64,000 nucleotides of DNA from Armatimonadota bacterium (GTDB lineage: Bacteria; Sysuimicrobiota; Sysuimicrobiia; Sysuimicrobiales; Humicultoraceae), in NCBI GenBank assembly GCA_031459855.1, contig JAVKHP010000001.1, positions 1,550,429 through 1,614,428 on the forward strand. The letters run 5' to 3'. The notes beneath the pieces were generated by a model. It searched no databases. It was not told where the DNA came from and saw only the letters and a program-made list of their open reading frames with translations. Each line of letters opens with the position of its first letter. The stretch's first letter is position 1. Shown one piece after another: positions 1-7,309 of the stretch. The translations under genes were made by a program, and so were the position numbers.

Positions 1-1
1 G

Positions 2-553
2 CTGACGGGTGTCTACCGCGGGGCGTGGCGGTACGCTGGCGTGCTCGACCTGCTGCGGCTCGCCTATGGCGCAACTGCGGGCTCGGCGGCTGCGGTCGCG
101 GCGCTGCTGGCGTGGACGGGCCTGCAAGGACTCTCCCGCGCTGCCCTCGTGCTCGACTGGCTGTTGACGGTGCTGCTGTTGGGGGCCAGCCGCTTCTCGC
201 TGCGGGTTGTTCGTGAGTACCTGGCCGCCCAGGCCGTGGGCGGCCGGCCGGTGCTGATCTTCGGCGCAGGAAGCGGCGGCGTGCTGGTGTTGCAGGAACT
301 GCGGCAGAACCCGACGCTCGGCTACCGGCCCGTCGGGTTCGTCGACGACGACCCGGCCAAGCGCGGGGCGGTGGTACAGGGGCTGCGCGTGCTCGGCAGC
401 CGGCAGGAGCTGGGCGAGCTGGTGCGCCGCTACGGGGTGGAAGAGGTGTTGGTGGCAGCGCCGTCGGCCCCGCCCGAGGTGGTGGAAGAGGTCGTCGGCG
501 CGTGCCAGGCGGCGGGGGTGCGGGCGCGCCGCGCGGGGGTGGTGGTGGCGTAG
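2..553 (+). CDS. Truncated CapD/WbpM-like polysaccharide protein, C-terminal part
   Basis: The reading frame is open from the first bases of the window, so the 5' end lies outside it. The visible start reads as membrane-proximal sequence (a YRGAWRYAG motif, then two hydrophobic helices to about residue 60) typical of the N-terminal half of CapD/WbpM-type nucleotide-sugar epimerases or polyprenyl-phosphate sugar transferases. A Rossmann-like CoA_binding_3 domain follows (GAGSGGVLVLQEL, GFVDDDP). In full-length relatives a catalytic SDR or transferase domain of 250-300 residues comes next. Here the frame stops right after the Rossmann domain and a toxin-antitoxin pair begins, so the gene is probably a truncated relic. 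A short stand-alone sensor-like protein is the alternative. Confidence 0.7.
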   Translation: MTGVYRGAWRYAGVLDLLRLAYGATAGSAAAVAALLAWTGLQGLSRAALVLDWLLTVLLLGASRFSLRVVREYLAAQAVGGRPVLIFGAGSGGVLVLQELRQNPTLGYRPVGFVDDDPAKRGAVVQGLRVLGSRQELGELVRRYGVEEVLVAAPSAPPEVVEEVVGACQAAGVRARRAGVVVA

Positions 554-651
554 GGCATGGGTCCTATGCCGCAAGTGAGGCGGTGCTCCTGGAGTACCGA
601 GGCTCGCGGCTTACGCGGTGCGCCACGGTCCGCTCTGCTAGCACGCGGGCC

Positions 652-1035
652 CTAGCGCATGACGCGGACCTCGAGGCCGAGCCGCAATGCCTTCCAGGCC
701 TGGTCTGCGGTCAAGACCGGAAGCCGCCTGGATCTGGCCAGGGCCAGACAGGCGCTGTCCCCAAGGGAGAGGCCCGACCGCTTGGTGGCGGGCCGGAGCA
801 GGCCGGCCTGGTAGGCCTGGGCGGCATCGAAGTCGACGACGTGGAGTCCCAGCGGTTCAAGGGTGGCCCGGATCTCCGTCTCGGGCATCCCGGCGTCGGC
901 GAGCTTTGCGACGACCTCGGAAAGGTTCACCGCGCTGATCACGGCGTTTCCGATGACGGCATCCCAGCGCTCTACCCCGGCCTCGCCCTGCAGCAGTGCC
1001 AGGAGCGCGGAGGCGTCCACGACGAGGCTACTCAC
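652..1035 (-). CDS. VapC-type PIN-domain toxin (module 1)
   Basis: This is a PIN-domain ribonuclease toxin of about 127 residues. The first acidic residue lies in LVVDASALLALL, a central glutamate in NLSEVVAKL, and the later acidic cluster in LSLGDSACLALA and VLTADQAW, which is the usual metal-binding set of VapC RNases that cleave tRNA or rRNA. I chose the GTG at 1035 because it overlaps the end of the AbrB-type antitoxin by 8 bp and puts the first PIN strand at the N-terminus. The ATG at 1122 would add 29 unrelated residues. No lesion is visible, so the toxin should be active and neutralised by the upstream VapB. Confidence 0.88.
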   Translation of the reverse strand: MSSLVVDASALLALLQGEAGVERWDAVIGNAVISAVNLSEVVAKLADAGMPETEIRATLEPLGLHVVDFDAAQAYQAGLLRPATKRSGLSLGDSACLALARSRRLPVLTADQAWKALRLGLEVRVMR

Positions 1036-1282
1036 GCTGCGACTCGGCGCGACGTTCGGCGAGGAGTTCGCGGGCCAGGGATCGGTCGGGCGCCACGTAG
1101 CGACGCACCAGCTCGCGAGCACGTGCCAGCGCCTGCCGGGGCGTCAGGATGCGCAGTTCTCCTTCCTCCAGGCGGACGATGACCTCGTCTCCGACGCGCA
1201 GGCCCAGGAGGCGACGGTAGGGTGCTGGAATGACCAGCCTGCCACCTTTGCCGATATGTGTCCTGATTTTTTGATGTGTCAT
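1028..1282 (-). CDS. AbrB/SpoVT-type VapB antitoxin (module 1)
   Basis: This 84-residue protein has an N-terminal swapped-hairpin AbrB DNA-binding domain (RTHIGKGGRLVIPAPYRRLLGL, then GDEVIVRLEEGELRIL) and a charged C-terminal tail expected to wrap the PIN toxin. It is translationally coupled to vapC, whose GTG start lies inside its 3' end. A near-consensus promoter sits just upstream, with the -10 hexamer only about 10 bp from the ATG. The mRNA would therefore be nearly leaderless, and no Shine-Dalgarno sequence is visible. Autorepression of its own promoter is expected for the family but not shown here. Confidence 0.88.
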   Translation of the reverse strand: MTHQKIRTHIGKGGRLVIPAPYRRLLGLRVGDEVIVRLEEGELRILTPRQALARARELVRRYVAPDRSLARELLAERRAESQRE

Positions 1283-1292
1283 CTTGAGTTAA

Positions 1293-1320
1293 ATTATGCC
1301 ACAAAGGCATATCGTGTCAA
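1293..1320 (-). promoter_or_regulatory. Sigma70-like promoter of VapBC module 1
   Basis: On the minus strand a TTGACA -35 (1320-1315) is followed by a 16-bp spacer and a CATAAT -10 (1298-1293). Transcription would begin about 4 bp before the VapB ATG at 1282. The A+T-rich patch stands out sharply from its surroundings. Confidence 0.65.
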
Positions 1321-1337
1321 CAACACCGAAAGCATAC

Positions 1338-1515
1338 GTCGAGCGGGCATACCCCTCGCCGTTCATGATCCTGGCCTACCCGGTCCGTCTCGAGAAGCGG
1401 AGTGTGATTCCCGCCCCCACCCACGTGGACGGCACCGGGTGGCTGCAGACCGTGAGCCGACAGACCAATCCCCGCTACTGGCACCTCATCAAGGAGTTCG
1501 AGCGGCCGGCGCTTT
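1338..1515 (+). pseudogene. Remnant of a NodU/CmcH-family carbamoyltransferase
   Basis: A 60-residue stretch reads SPFMILAYPVR, then THVDGTGWLQTVSRQTNPRY and HLIKEFE. This is the conserved C-terminal signature of NodU-type carbamoyltransferases, which normally exceed 550 residues. Nothing before or after it continues the homology; the surrounding DNA is the promoter region of VapBC module 1 on one side and the 3' end of a VapC gene on the other. It is a gene fragment left by deletion. Such enzymes are common in exopolysaccharide and glycosylation loci, which fits the sugar-nucleotide genes on both sides. The family call rests on motif recognition. Confidence 0.7.
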
Positions 1516-1533
1516 TGGAACGGCGATTGCGTA

Positions 1534-1974
1534 CTAGCGCTCGACCCAGCGACGAAGAAAGTCACCTGGGGTCATGATCTCGAATGGGAGGCCGGCCTCG
1601 AGGACCGTCCGAGAGAGGAAATGGGCGCGATCTAACGTGAGGAGGACCTCGGCGTCCCCCTTCACCGCCGCCGCGAGCACATGGGCGTCCTTGGGGTGGA
1701 TGATCCGACTCATGTCCGCGATTTCCTTGGGGGAAGGGGTGTCGACCAGATCGAGGTCGAGGTCGCCGATCTCCCGGTAGAACCGGAGGAGAGCTTCCCG
1801 TCCGAGCTTCGCCCGGATGTTCCGCTCGGCTTCCAGCAAGACGAGGCGGGTACTCATGGCCTTGGCTTGCCCATGCCGGCAGACCTCCAGCACCAGGGTC
1901 GAGGCTCCCGTGCGGGACTCGGCCGCGGCGATCAGAACGCTGGCGTCCAGAAACAGGCGAGGGGGCGCCGTCAC
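1534..1974 (-). CDS. VapC-type PIN-domain toxin (module 2)
   Basis: This 146-residue PIN protein begins RLFLDASVLIAAAES (first catalytic Asp), carries a conserved Glu in LVLLEAERNI, and has the paired acidic region in HPKDAHVLAAA and LLTLDRAHFL. It belongs to the PIN_3-like group of VapC RNases. The GTG start overlaps the antitoxin stop in a GTGA tetranucleotide at 1974-1971, a strong sign of coupled translation and of an intact module. No frameshift or stop is seen. Confidence 0.88.
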   Translation of the reverse strand: MTAPPRLFLDASVLIAAAESRTGASTLVLEVCRHGQAKAMSTRLVLLEAERNIRAKLGREALLRFYREIGDLDLDLVDTPSPKEIADMSRIIHPKDAHVLAAAVKGDAEVLLTLDRAHFLSRTVLEAGLPFEIMTPGDFLRRWVER

Positions 1975-2258
1975 GCCGGCGCCGTCCGGCCGAGGAGGTT
2001 GCGGACCTTCGCTGCCGTATCCGGATCGAGCCGGTCCTCCGCAAGGAAGCGCTCGATGTCATCGTCCCCGTATTCCCGCAGGGTCCCCTCCTGGGGGACG
2101 GGGCGCAAAGGAACGATCTCGATTTTGCCCTCTTTCAAGGTGAGGCTCAGGATAGTCTCCGCGTCGATCCTCAACCGGCGCCGAAACTCCGCAGGGAGAG
2201 TGATCTGCCCCTTGGGAAGGGGTCGAACGAGCTTCGTGAGCGACTTGCTCTCGGGCAT
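1971..2258 (-). CDS. AbrB-type VapB antitoxin (module 2)
   Basis: This 95-residue protein has an AbrB-fold DNA-binding half (VRPLPKGQITLPAEFRRRLRI, then LSLTLKEGKIEIVPL) and a longer acidic tail with an EYGDDDIERFLAEDR segment that should bind the toxin. The ATG at 2258 is chosen because GGAGG lies 8 bp upstream; longer versions of the frame run through the antisense of the next gene and are spurious. It is coupled to the VapC by a GTGA overlap and preceded by a very good promoter. The segment is clearly richer in A+T than the flanking sugar genes, which suggests horizontal acquisition. Confidence 0.9.
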   Translation of the reverse strand: MPESKSLTKLVRPLPKGQITLPAEFRRRLRIDAETILSLTLKEGKIEIVPLRPVPQEGTLREYGDDDIERFLAEDRLDPDTAAKVRNLLGRTAPA

Positions 2259-2307
2259 AGCAGTCCTCCAAAGCTCAACCATCCAAAAGGTGGAATTACC
2301 AAAAAGT

Positions 2308-2336
2308 AGATTAACAGACTTTCTATCAGTCGTCAA
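2308..2336 (-). promoter_or_regulatory. Sigma70-like promoter of VapBC module 2
   Basis: The minus strand carries TTGACG (2336-2331), a 17-bp spacer and TAATCT (2313-2308). The predicted start near 2301 gives a leader of about 43 nt with a GGAGG ribosome-binding site. It is one of the best promoter matches in the window. Confidence 0.68.
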
Positions 2337-2441
2337 GCCTGCAATGCTTCGCCCTACGGCAAAGATCTGTCGTTTTCGGCGGTGCTGCTGGCTGGAATGG
2401 CCGGAGCGTCGGGCGATCGAGCTGTGTTGGAGGTGACGCGC

Positions 2442-3485
2442 GTGGACACCCTGCGGCGAGTTCTCATCACCGGTGGCGCCGGGTTCCTGGGCAGCCACCT
2501 CTGCGACCGCCTGCTCGAGCGGGGGTGCGAGGTGTGGTGCCTGGACAACCTGCTGACCGGCACCGAGAGCAACATCGCCCACCTGCTGGGCCACCCGCGC
2601 TTCCGGTTCATCCGCTATGACGTCTGCGAGTACCTCTACATCGAGGAGCCCCTGGACGCGGTGCTGCACTTCGCCTCGCCCGCCAGCCCCCGCGACTACC
2701 TCGAGTACCCCATCCACACCCTGAAGGTGGGCGCTTTCGGCACGCACAAGGCCCTGGGGCTGGCGCGCGCCAAGGGGGCGCGCTTCTTGCTGGCGAGCAC
2801 CTCGGAGGTCTACGGCGACCCTCTGGTCAACCCGCAGCCCGAGACCTACTGGGGCAACGTGAGCCCCATCAGCCCGCGGGGGGTCTACGACGAGGCCAAG
2901 CGCTTCGCGGAAGCCATGACCATGGCCTACCACCGCTACCACGGGCTCGACACCCGCATCGTGCGCATCTTCAACACCTTCGGGCCGCGCATGCGGCCCC
3001 ACGACGGGCGGGTGATCTCGACGTTCATCGTGCAGGCGCTGCGCGGCGAACCCCTCACGGTGCACGGCGACGGCACCCAGACCCGCAGCTTCTGCTACGT
3101 CGACGACATGGTCGACGGGATCCTGGCGGTGCTGTTCCACCCCTCCGACCGGCCGCCCGAGCAGCGCACCGACCGGGCGTTCCTGCACACCAACAACGAG
3201 CACGAGGACTCGATCCACCACCCGATCAACCTCGGCAACCCCGACGAGCGCAGCGTGCTGGAGATCGCGCGCCTGGTGTTGGAGCTGACCGGCAGCCACA
3301 GCCCCCTGGAGTTCGTGGCGCGGCCGGTCGACGACCCGCGGGTGCGCCGGCCCGACGTCGCCCGCGCGCAGCGGCTGCTGGGCTGGGCGCCGCGCGTGCC
3401 GCTGCGCGACGGCCTGGCCAGGACGGTGGAGTACTTCCGGGCGCGGCTGGCGGCTCCGGCGGCGATCGGTGACCTGCGCCCATGA
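2442..3485 (+). CDS. UDP-glucuronate decarboxylase-type SDR (UDP-xylose synthase)
   Basis: This 347-residue extended short-chain dehydrogenase has the NAD-binding motif [10 protein letters not shown] at its N-terminus and the catalytic pair Tyr149/Lys153 in [10 protein letters not shown]. Motifs characteristic of UXS enzymes are [20 protein letters not shown] and NTFGPRM. The reaction is decarboxylation of UDP-glucuronate to UDP-xylose through a 4-keto intermediate in the cytoplasm. The GTG at 2442 is preferred because GGAGGTGA lies 5-13 bp upstream and the Rossmann fold starts at once. An unusual charged insertion, [19 protein letters not shown], lies near residues 232-250. The nucleotide-sugar dehydrogenase at 5396 could supply its substrate, so both probably feed a surface glycan. 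Confidence 0.88.
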   Translation: MDTLRRVLITGGAGFLGSHLCDRLLERGCEVWCLDNLLTGTESNIAHLLGHPRFRFIRYDVCEYLYIEEPLDAVLHFASPASPRDYLEYPIHTLKVGAFGTHKALGLARAKGARFLLASTSEVYGDPLVNPQPETYWGNVSPISPRGVYDEAKRFAEAMTMAYHRYHGLDTRIVRIFNTFGPRMRPHDGRVISTFIVQALRGEPLTVHGDGTQTRSFCYVDDMVDGILAVLFHPSDRPPEQRTDRAFLHTNNEHEDSIHHPINLGNPDERSVLEIARLVLELTGSHSPLEFVARPVDDPRVRRPDVARAQRLLGWAPRVPLRDGLARTVEYFRARLAAPAAIGDLRP

Positions 3486-3816
3486 GCCCGGGCGCGGTCG
3501 GTGGCGCTGGTCCCATGATCAGGCGTCACGGCCGGTGACGGTCGCGGCAGAGGCGAATGGGCGCAGGTTTTGAGGGTCGAAGAAATGCGGTACAATGCCG
3601 CTAAGAGAAGCGGGAAAAGTTCGGGTGGCGCAGGGCACGCTGGACGAGCGGGTGGTGGGGATTCAGGTGGCCGTTCTGCTGGCTGTGGTGAGGGCGCTGA
3701 TCGGCGCACGCTTCCGGGGACAGGACGATCCGGCGGTGCTGGAGGCCTGCGACGCTGACGGTATTGGAGGGTGTTAGTGGGTAGCCTGAAGGGGAGCTGG
3801 TGAGAGGAGGGTGGCG
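3486..3816. other. Intergenic stretch without a recognisable gene
   Basis: About 330 bp separate the UDP-xylose synthase from the Uma2 gene. Short open frames exist (for example 3595-3777 on the plus strand), but none has recognisable similarity or a good ribosome-binding site. The first 50 bp hold a loose repeat of GGTG..C..GGTCCCATGA type. A GAGGAGG at 3803-3809 serves the next gene. Confidence 0.5.
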
Positions 3817-4380
3817 ATGGCCACTCCGCTTCTGAAGCGCTTGTTTACCGTGGCCGAATACCACCGGATGGGCGAAGCCGGCATCCTTGGCGAAGACGAC
3901 CGGGTGGAGCTGATCGAGGGAGAGATCGTGGAGATGGCTCCTATTGGAAGTCGCCACGCCGGCACCTTGAAGCGTCTTCTGGACAAATTCATCCCTTTAC
4001 AGGCGGCCGGCAGGATCATCCTCAGCGTCCAGGATCCCATCGACCTCGGGGAGCGCTCAGAGCCCCAGCCGGACCTCATACTGCTTAAGCCTCGCTCCGA
4101 TTTCTACGCTTCATCGCACCCCGGCCCCGAGGAGGCCCTCCTCGTCGTGGAAGTGGCCGAGACCTCACCGGCGTACGATCGAGAGGTGAAGCTCCCCCTC
4201 TATGCCCGGGCCGGGATTCCGGAGGTCTGGCTGGTGGATCTGGCGGAGGGGCTGCTGGAGGTCTACCGGCAGCCTGACCCCCGAGGCTACCGGGAGGTCC
4301 AGCGGCTTCAGCGAGACCAACGCGTGGCCCCTCAAGCCTTTCCTGACCTAGAGCTGGTTGTGGGCGACGTCTTGGGATAA
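3817..4380 (+). CDS. Uma2-family (DUF820) PD-(D/E)XK nuclease-fold protein
   Basis: This 187-residue protein has the Uma2 pattern: N-terminal FTVAEYHRM and DDRVELIEGEIVEM, a central EPQPDLILL with the conserved acidic residue, then LLVVEVAETSPAYDREVKLPLYARAGIPEVWLVD containing the E-x-E...K nuclease-like motif. The family has a restriction-endonuclease fold, but its in vivo role is poorly defined; it is often multicopy and near mobile or TA genes, as here. I chose the ATG at 3817 over the GTG at 3811 because of a GAGGAGG 7 bp upstream. The catalytic-type residues look intact. Confidence 0.85.
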   Translation: MATPLLKRLFTVAEYHRMGEAGILGEDDRVELIEGEIVEMAPIGSRHAGTLKRLLDKFIPLQAAGRIILSVQDPIDLGERSEPQPDLILLKPRSDFYASSHPGPEEALLVVEVAETSPAYDREVKLPLYARAGIPEVWLVDLAEGLLEVYRQPDPRGYREVQRLQRDQRVAPQAFPDLELVVGDVLG

Positions 4381-4445
4381 TTCCTCCATCACACGGTCAG
4401 CTCAGCGTGTCGAACCCCTGGCGGCGAAAATCATCGTCGAAGGCG

Positions 4446-4502
4446 CTAGTCATCGGCGTCAAGAACCGCCAGGAATGCTGACGTGTCGACGAACACGCTC
4501 AC
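4446..4502 (-). pseudogene. VapC toxin truncated by an early amber stop (module 3)
   Basis: From a GTG that overlaps the antitoxin stop as GTGA (4502-4499), the frame reads a classical PIN N-terminus, SVFVDTSAFLAVLDADD. It meets a TAG at 4448-4446 after 18 codons. Beyond the stop the frame gives no PIN-like sequence for long before reaching the end of the Uma2 gene, so only the first strand and helix of the toxin survive. Confidence 0.75.
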
Positions 4503-4771
4503 GGACGGTGAGTGTCTGCCAGATACCGGTCGTGTTCAGCGGCCAGGTCGGGGAGACCCGAGCGAAACCTACCCGCGGCCGCAAGAGCCCGGCGTCGCTG
4601 CTCCTCGCGGTTCCCTGTTCCTGCGGTCTGCAGGAAACGCTCCAGGCTCTGGCGGATGAGCTCGGCGACAGAGATCCGCGTTCGGCGGCGATGCGCTTCA
4701 GAGCCCGAGCCTGCGATGGCATACCCGAGGGATATGTCAATCTTCGCCTGGATCTGGCCAGGGCTAGGCAA
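4499..4771 (-). pseudogene. Ribbon-helix-helix VapB antitoxin with frameshifts (module 3)
   Basis: The C-terminal half is well conserved as a CopG/RHH antitoxin: RISVAELIRQSLERFL is the DNA-binding helix and AGRFRSGLPDLAAEHDRYLAD the toxin-binding tail. The residues that should precede the helix, ARALKRIAAERG, lie in another frame. Restoring one base near 4675 joins them as RIAAERGISVAELIRQ. Further upstream a strand-like AKIDISL is again out of frame. I infer at least two small indels. The module is therefore dead on both antitoxin and toxin sides. Confidence 0.7.
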
Positions 4772-4815
4772 TGCTCGGCAGGCTGCGCGTTCCGGGCCTC
4801 TTGGGGGCGGGCGCC

Positions 4816-5009
4816 TTATCCGGCCAGGGTGGGGATCGACCGGGAGCGCAGCAGATGCCTGTCGGCCGTTACCAGGGTGAGGTCATCACCATCGGGGAGA
4901 TCCAGAGTTCATTGCCGGGGTGCTCCAGGGCCGCAGCAGCCCGTTTGCTCAGGCGGTCGGGGTCGAGCAGACCCCAGAGGAAAATGTGCGTGTCGAGGAG
5001 GAGCCTCAG
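4816..5009 (-). pseudogene. VapC toxin with internal deletion and lost start codon (module 4)
   Basis: The frame beginning at 5009 reads LLLDTHIFLWGLLDPDRLS through NELWISP, the N-terminal third of a YdcN/VapC-type PIN toxin. After a frameshift it resumes as DDLTLVTADRHLLRSRS, the C-terminal catalytic segment. About 65 central residues are missing. The expected ATGA overlap with the antitoxin stop is CTGA, so the start codon is also gone. The Phd antitoxin just upstream remains intact. Confidence 0.75.
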
Positions 5010-5248
5010 GAACGCAAGACCTCCCACTCCTCCTCGGCGACGGCCGGGCTGATGATGTCGCCGGTGATCCGTCCAGTTCCCCGAAACGAGCCCAGCCAGG
5101 AGGGCGGCTTGGGCGGCGGCGGCGGTGGGATGACCTGGGCGATCGGCTCCCCCCGACGGGTGATCAGTAGCGGGCGGCCGGTTCGCTTGACTCGCGTCAG
5201 CAGCGCCAGGCAGGACGCTTTGAACTTGGACACGGTGATCCTCTCCAT
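5006..5248 (-). CDS. Phd/YefM-family antitoxin, partner toxin broken (module 4)
   Basis: This 80-residue antitoxin has the Phd/YefM DNA-binding fold: ITVSKFKASCLALLTRVKRTGRPLLITRRGEPIAQVIP, followed by a proline run and an acidic tail ending AEEEWEVLRS. The ATG at 5248 has GGGAGG 12 bp upstream. A strong promoter with paired TGACCATG sites lies 30-60 bp before the start. Its toxin is a deletion pseudogene, so the protein is an orphan antitoxin. It may persist as a solo repressor or an anti-toxin against homologous modules such as the one at 8233. Confidence 0.88.
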   Translation of the reverse strand: MERITVSKFKASCLALLTRVKRTGRPLLITRRGEPIAQVIPPPPPPKPPSWLGSFRGTGRITGDIISPAVAEEEWEVLRS

Positions 5249-5277
5249 CTGAGCCCTACCCTCCCAAGGTTGATGCG

Positions 5278-5309
5278 AGAATACCATGGTCAATTCCCAT
5301 GGTCAATTC
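5278..5309 (-). promoter_or_regulatory. Promoter with paired TGACCATG operator for Phd (module 4)
   Basis: On the minus strand TTGACC (5306-5301), a 17-bp spacer and TATTCT (5283-5278) form a good promoter. Two copies of TGACCATG, spaced 13 bp start to start (5305-5298 and 5292-5285), occupy the -35 and the spacer, so a bound Phd dimer pair would block RNA polymerase. The same doublet precedes the antitoxin at 8233. Confidence 0.65.
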
Positions 5310-5395
5310 TTTGGCTGGCTTCACCCGGGTGAATACCTGGTGAAATACCCGGGCAGCGGATTGAACCCCAGGAACGAGCGCGGGAACCCATCGAC

Positions 5396-6757
5396 GTGAA
5401 CCCTGCAGATCAGCCAACCCTGGCGACACCGCCGGGAGAGCGCGGGAGCCCCGACCCCGCCGCGGTGCTGGAGGCCCGCATCGCCGCGGGGACGGCCACC
5501 ATCGCGGTGCTCGGGCTGGGCTACGTGGGCTTGCCCCTGGCGCTGGCGTACGCGCGGCGCGGGTTTGCGGTGCGGGGGCTCGACGTCGACGCCGCCAAGG
5601 TGGCGACGCTGGCCGCGGGCCGCTCGTACCTGCGCGACGTGCCGGCCCCTGCGGTGCACGAGGCCCTCGCCGAGGGGCGCTTCCTGCCCACCACCGATGC
5701 GGCGGTGCTGGCGGGCTGCGACGCGGTCTTCATCTGCGTGCCCACGCCCTTCACCCAGCAGAAGGAGCCCGACGTGCGCCACATCGCGGCAGCTGCGGCC
5801 GAGGTGGCGCGCTGCGGCCGGGCGGGGCAGCTGGTGGTGCTGCGCAGCACCAGCTACCCGGGGACTACCGAGGAGGTGGTGCGGCCGGCGCTGGAGAGCG
5901 CGGGGCGGGTCGTGGGCCGCGACGTCTTCCTGGCCTTCGCCCCCGAACGCGTCGACCCGGGCAACGCCCGCTACCCGCTGGAGCAGGTGCCGGTGGTGGT
6001 GGGCGGGTGCGAGCCGCTGAGCGCGCGGCTGGCCGCGGCGCTGCTGGGCCGTCTGGGATGCCCGGTGGTGACCGTCTCGTCGCCCGCAGCGGCCGAGATG
6101 GCGAAGCTGCTCGAGAACGTCTTCCGCAACGTGAACATCGCCCTGGTCAACCAGGTGGCTCAGCTGTGCGAGCGCATGGGGCTGGATGTCTGGGAGGTCG
6201 TGGACGCCGCCGCCACCAAGCCCTACGGGTTCATGCCCTTCCGGCCGGGGCTGGTGGGCGGACACTGCATCCCCGTCGACCCCTACTACCTGGCGTGGAA
6301 GGCGCGCGAGCACGACTTCCACATGGACTTCATCGAGCTGGCCGCGCGGGTCAACGAGGAGATGCCCTTCTACGTGGTCAACCGGCTGCTGGCGGCCCTG
6401 CACGACAACGGCGCCGGCGGGCGCGAGCGGGTGCTGGTGCTGGGCGTGGCGTTCAAGCGCGACATCGATGACGCCCGCTACTCGCCGGCGGTACGGGTCA
6501 TCGACTTGCTGCAGCGGCGGCACATGGAGGTCGTCTACCACGACCCGTACGTGCCGGCGATCGAGGTGCGCGGGCAGCACCTGCGCAGCCAGCCGCTCTC
6601 CGACGACCTGGTGGCGTGGGCCGACTGCGTGCTGATCCTCACCGACCACTCGTGCATCGACTACGCGGCGGTGGTGCGGCGGGCGCGGCTGGTGTTCGAC
6701 GTGCGCAACGCGACGGCGGGGGTGCGGGAGGGCCGGGAGAAGATCGTGCGGTTGTAG
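5396..6757 (+). CDS. UDP-sugar 6-dehydrogenase (UDP-Glc/GlcNAc dehydrogenase family)
   Basis: This 453-residue nucleotide-sugar dehydrogenase oxidises the C6 hydroxyl of a UDP-sugar to a carboxylate with NAD+. It shows the Rossmann motif AVLGLGYVGLPLA, CVPTPFTQQKEPD, STSYPGTTEE, the substrate loop FAPERVDPGN, the central-helix ENVFRNVNIALVNQ, and the catalytic Cys291 in VGGHCIPVDPYYL. The C-terminal domain has LGVAFKRDIDDARYSPA. The HCIPVDP and AFKRDIDD forms resemble WbpA/WbpO-type UDP-N-acetylhexosamine dehydrogenases more than plain UDP-glucose dehydrogenase, but the substrate cannot be fixed from sequence. The start is a GTG with a weak upstream GGAAC. Together with the decarboxylase at 2442 it makes activated acidic or pentose sugars. 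Confidence 0.88.
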   Translation: MNPADQPTLATPPGERGSPDPAAVLEARIAAGTATIAVLGLGYVGLPLALAYARRGFAVRGLDVDAAKVATLAAGRSYLRDVPAPAVHEALAEGRFLPTTDAAVLAGCDAVFICVPTPFTQQKEPDVRHIAAAAAEVARCGRAGQLVVLRSTSYPGTTEEVVRPALESAGRVVGRDVFLAFAPERVDPGNARYPLEQVPVVVGGCEPLSARLAAALLGRLGCPVVTVSSPAAAEMAKLLENVFRNVNIALVNQVAQLCERMGLDVWEVVDAAATKPYGFMPFRPGLVGGHCIPVDPYYLAWKAREHDFHMDFIELAARVNEEMPFYVVNRLLAALHDNGAGGRERVLVLGVAFKRDIDDARYSPAVRVIDLLQRRHMEVVYHDPYVPAIEVRGQHLRSQPLSDDLVAWADCVLILTDHSCIDYAAVVRRARLVFDVRNATAGVREGREKIVRL

Positions 6758-6813
6758 GGGAGCGACCATCGTGGGGCGTGGCCCTGATACTACGTAGGCC
6801 CGGGGGGGCGGCT

Positions 6814-7107
6814 ATGCCAACACATCTCAGCGTGACCGAGGTGGCACGCAACCTCTCAGAGATCCTCGGACGTGTGCGCTTCAAGGGCGAGCGGTTCGTG
6901 GTGTTCCGGGGCGGCAAGCCCGTGGCCGAGCTGAGGCCCACGGCCGCAGCACCGGCGGTGCGGGCTGCCGACCTGCCGGTGATGCTGGCCGATCTCCCAC
7001 GGCTGGATCCCGACGAGGCCGAGCAGTTTGCCCGCGACCTGGAGGCCGTGCGGGCGGCGGGCCGGTCGTCGGCAGGCCTGTCGTCGGCGGATCTGTCGCG
7101 GTCGTGA
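6814..7107 (+). CDS. Phd/YefM-family antitoxin (module 5)
   Basis: This 97-residue antitoxin reads LSVTEVARNLSEILGRVRFKGERFVVFRGGKPVAELRP, the Phd-type strand-helix-strand DNA-binding core. A toxin-binding segment, LADLPRLDPDEAEQFARDLEAVR, and a short serine-rich tail follow. The ATG at 6814 follows a long G run that can act as ribosome-binding site. The intact VapC lies downstream, but a 21-bp tandem repeat separates the two genes instead of the usual 1-4 bp overlap. Confidence 0.85.
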   Translation: MPTHLSVTEVARNLSEILGRVRFKGERFVVFRGGKPVAELRPTAAAPAVRAADLPVMLADLPRLDPDEAEQFARDLEAVRAAGRSSAGLSSADLSRS

Positions 7108-7168
7108 TCGGGCCCTTCGACCTTCTGGCGCGCTCGCGTGGCCCGCGCGCGCGGTTGTTTGCGACGCC

Positions 7169-7309
7169 GTGGGCACATGTGCCGACGTCGCAGGCATCCT
7201 GGCCGACGTCGCGGGCATCCTGGCCGACCCCGTGGGCATCTTCGTCGACGCCGTGGGCATTTTGGCCGACGCGGCGGGCATCGTGGCCGTGGGTATCTTG
7301 ATCGACGCC
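7169..7309 (+). repeat. 21-bp in-frame tandem repeat leading into the VapC start
   Basis: Six units precede a seventh that is the N-terminus of VapC. Units start at 7169, 7190, 7211, 7232, 7253, 7274 (shortened to 15 bp) and 7289. All keep the toxin reading frame and encode seven-residue variants of V/A-G-I-L-A-D-A/V/P; the last is VGILIDA, the first PIN strand. Several units begin with GTG, so they offer alternative starts. The array looks like an expansion of the toxin's own first seven codons. Confidence 0.85.

Noticed and set aside
3595-3777. Small plus-strand frame before the Uma2 gene
   Set aside because: No ribosome-binding site, no recognisable domain, and codon use is not distinctive. 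It may be a fragment, but nothing supports it.
5604-6757. Several overlapping frames within the UDP-sugar dehydrogenase
   Set aside because: They are out-of-frame shadows of a gene with a full set of family motifs.
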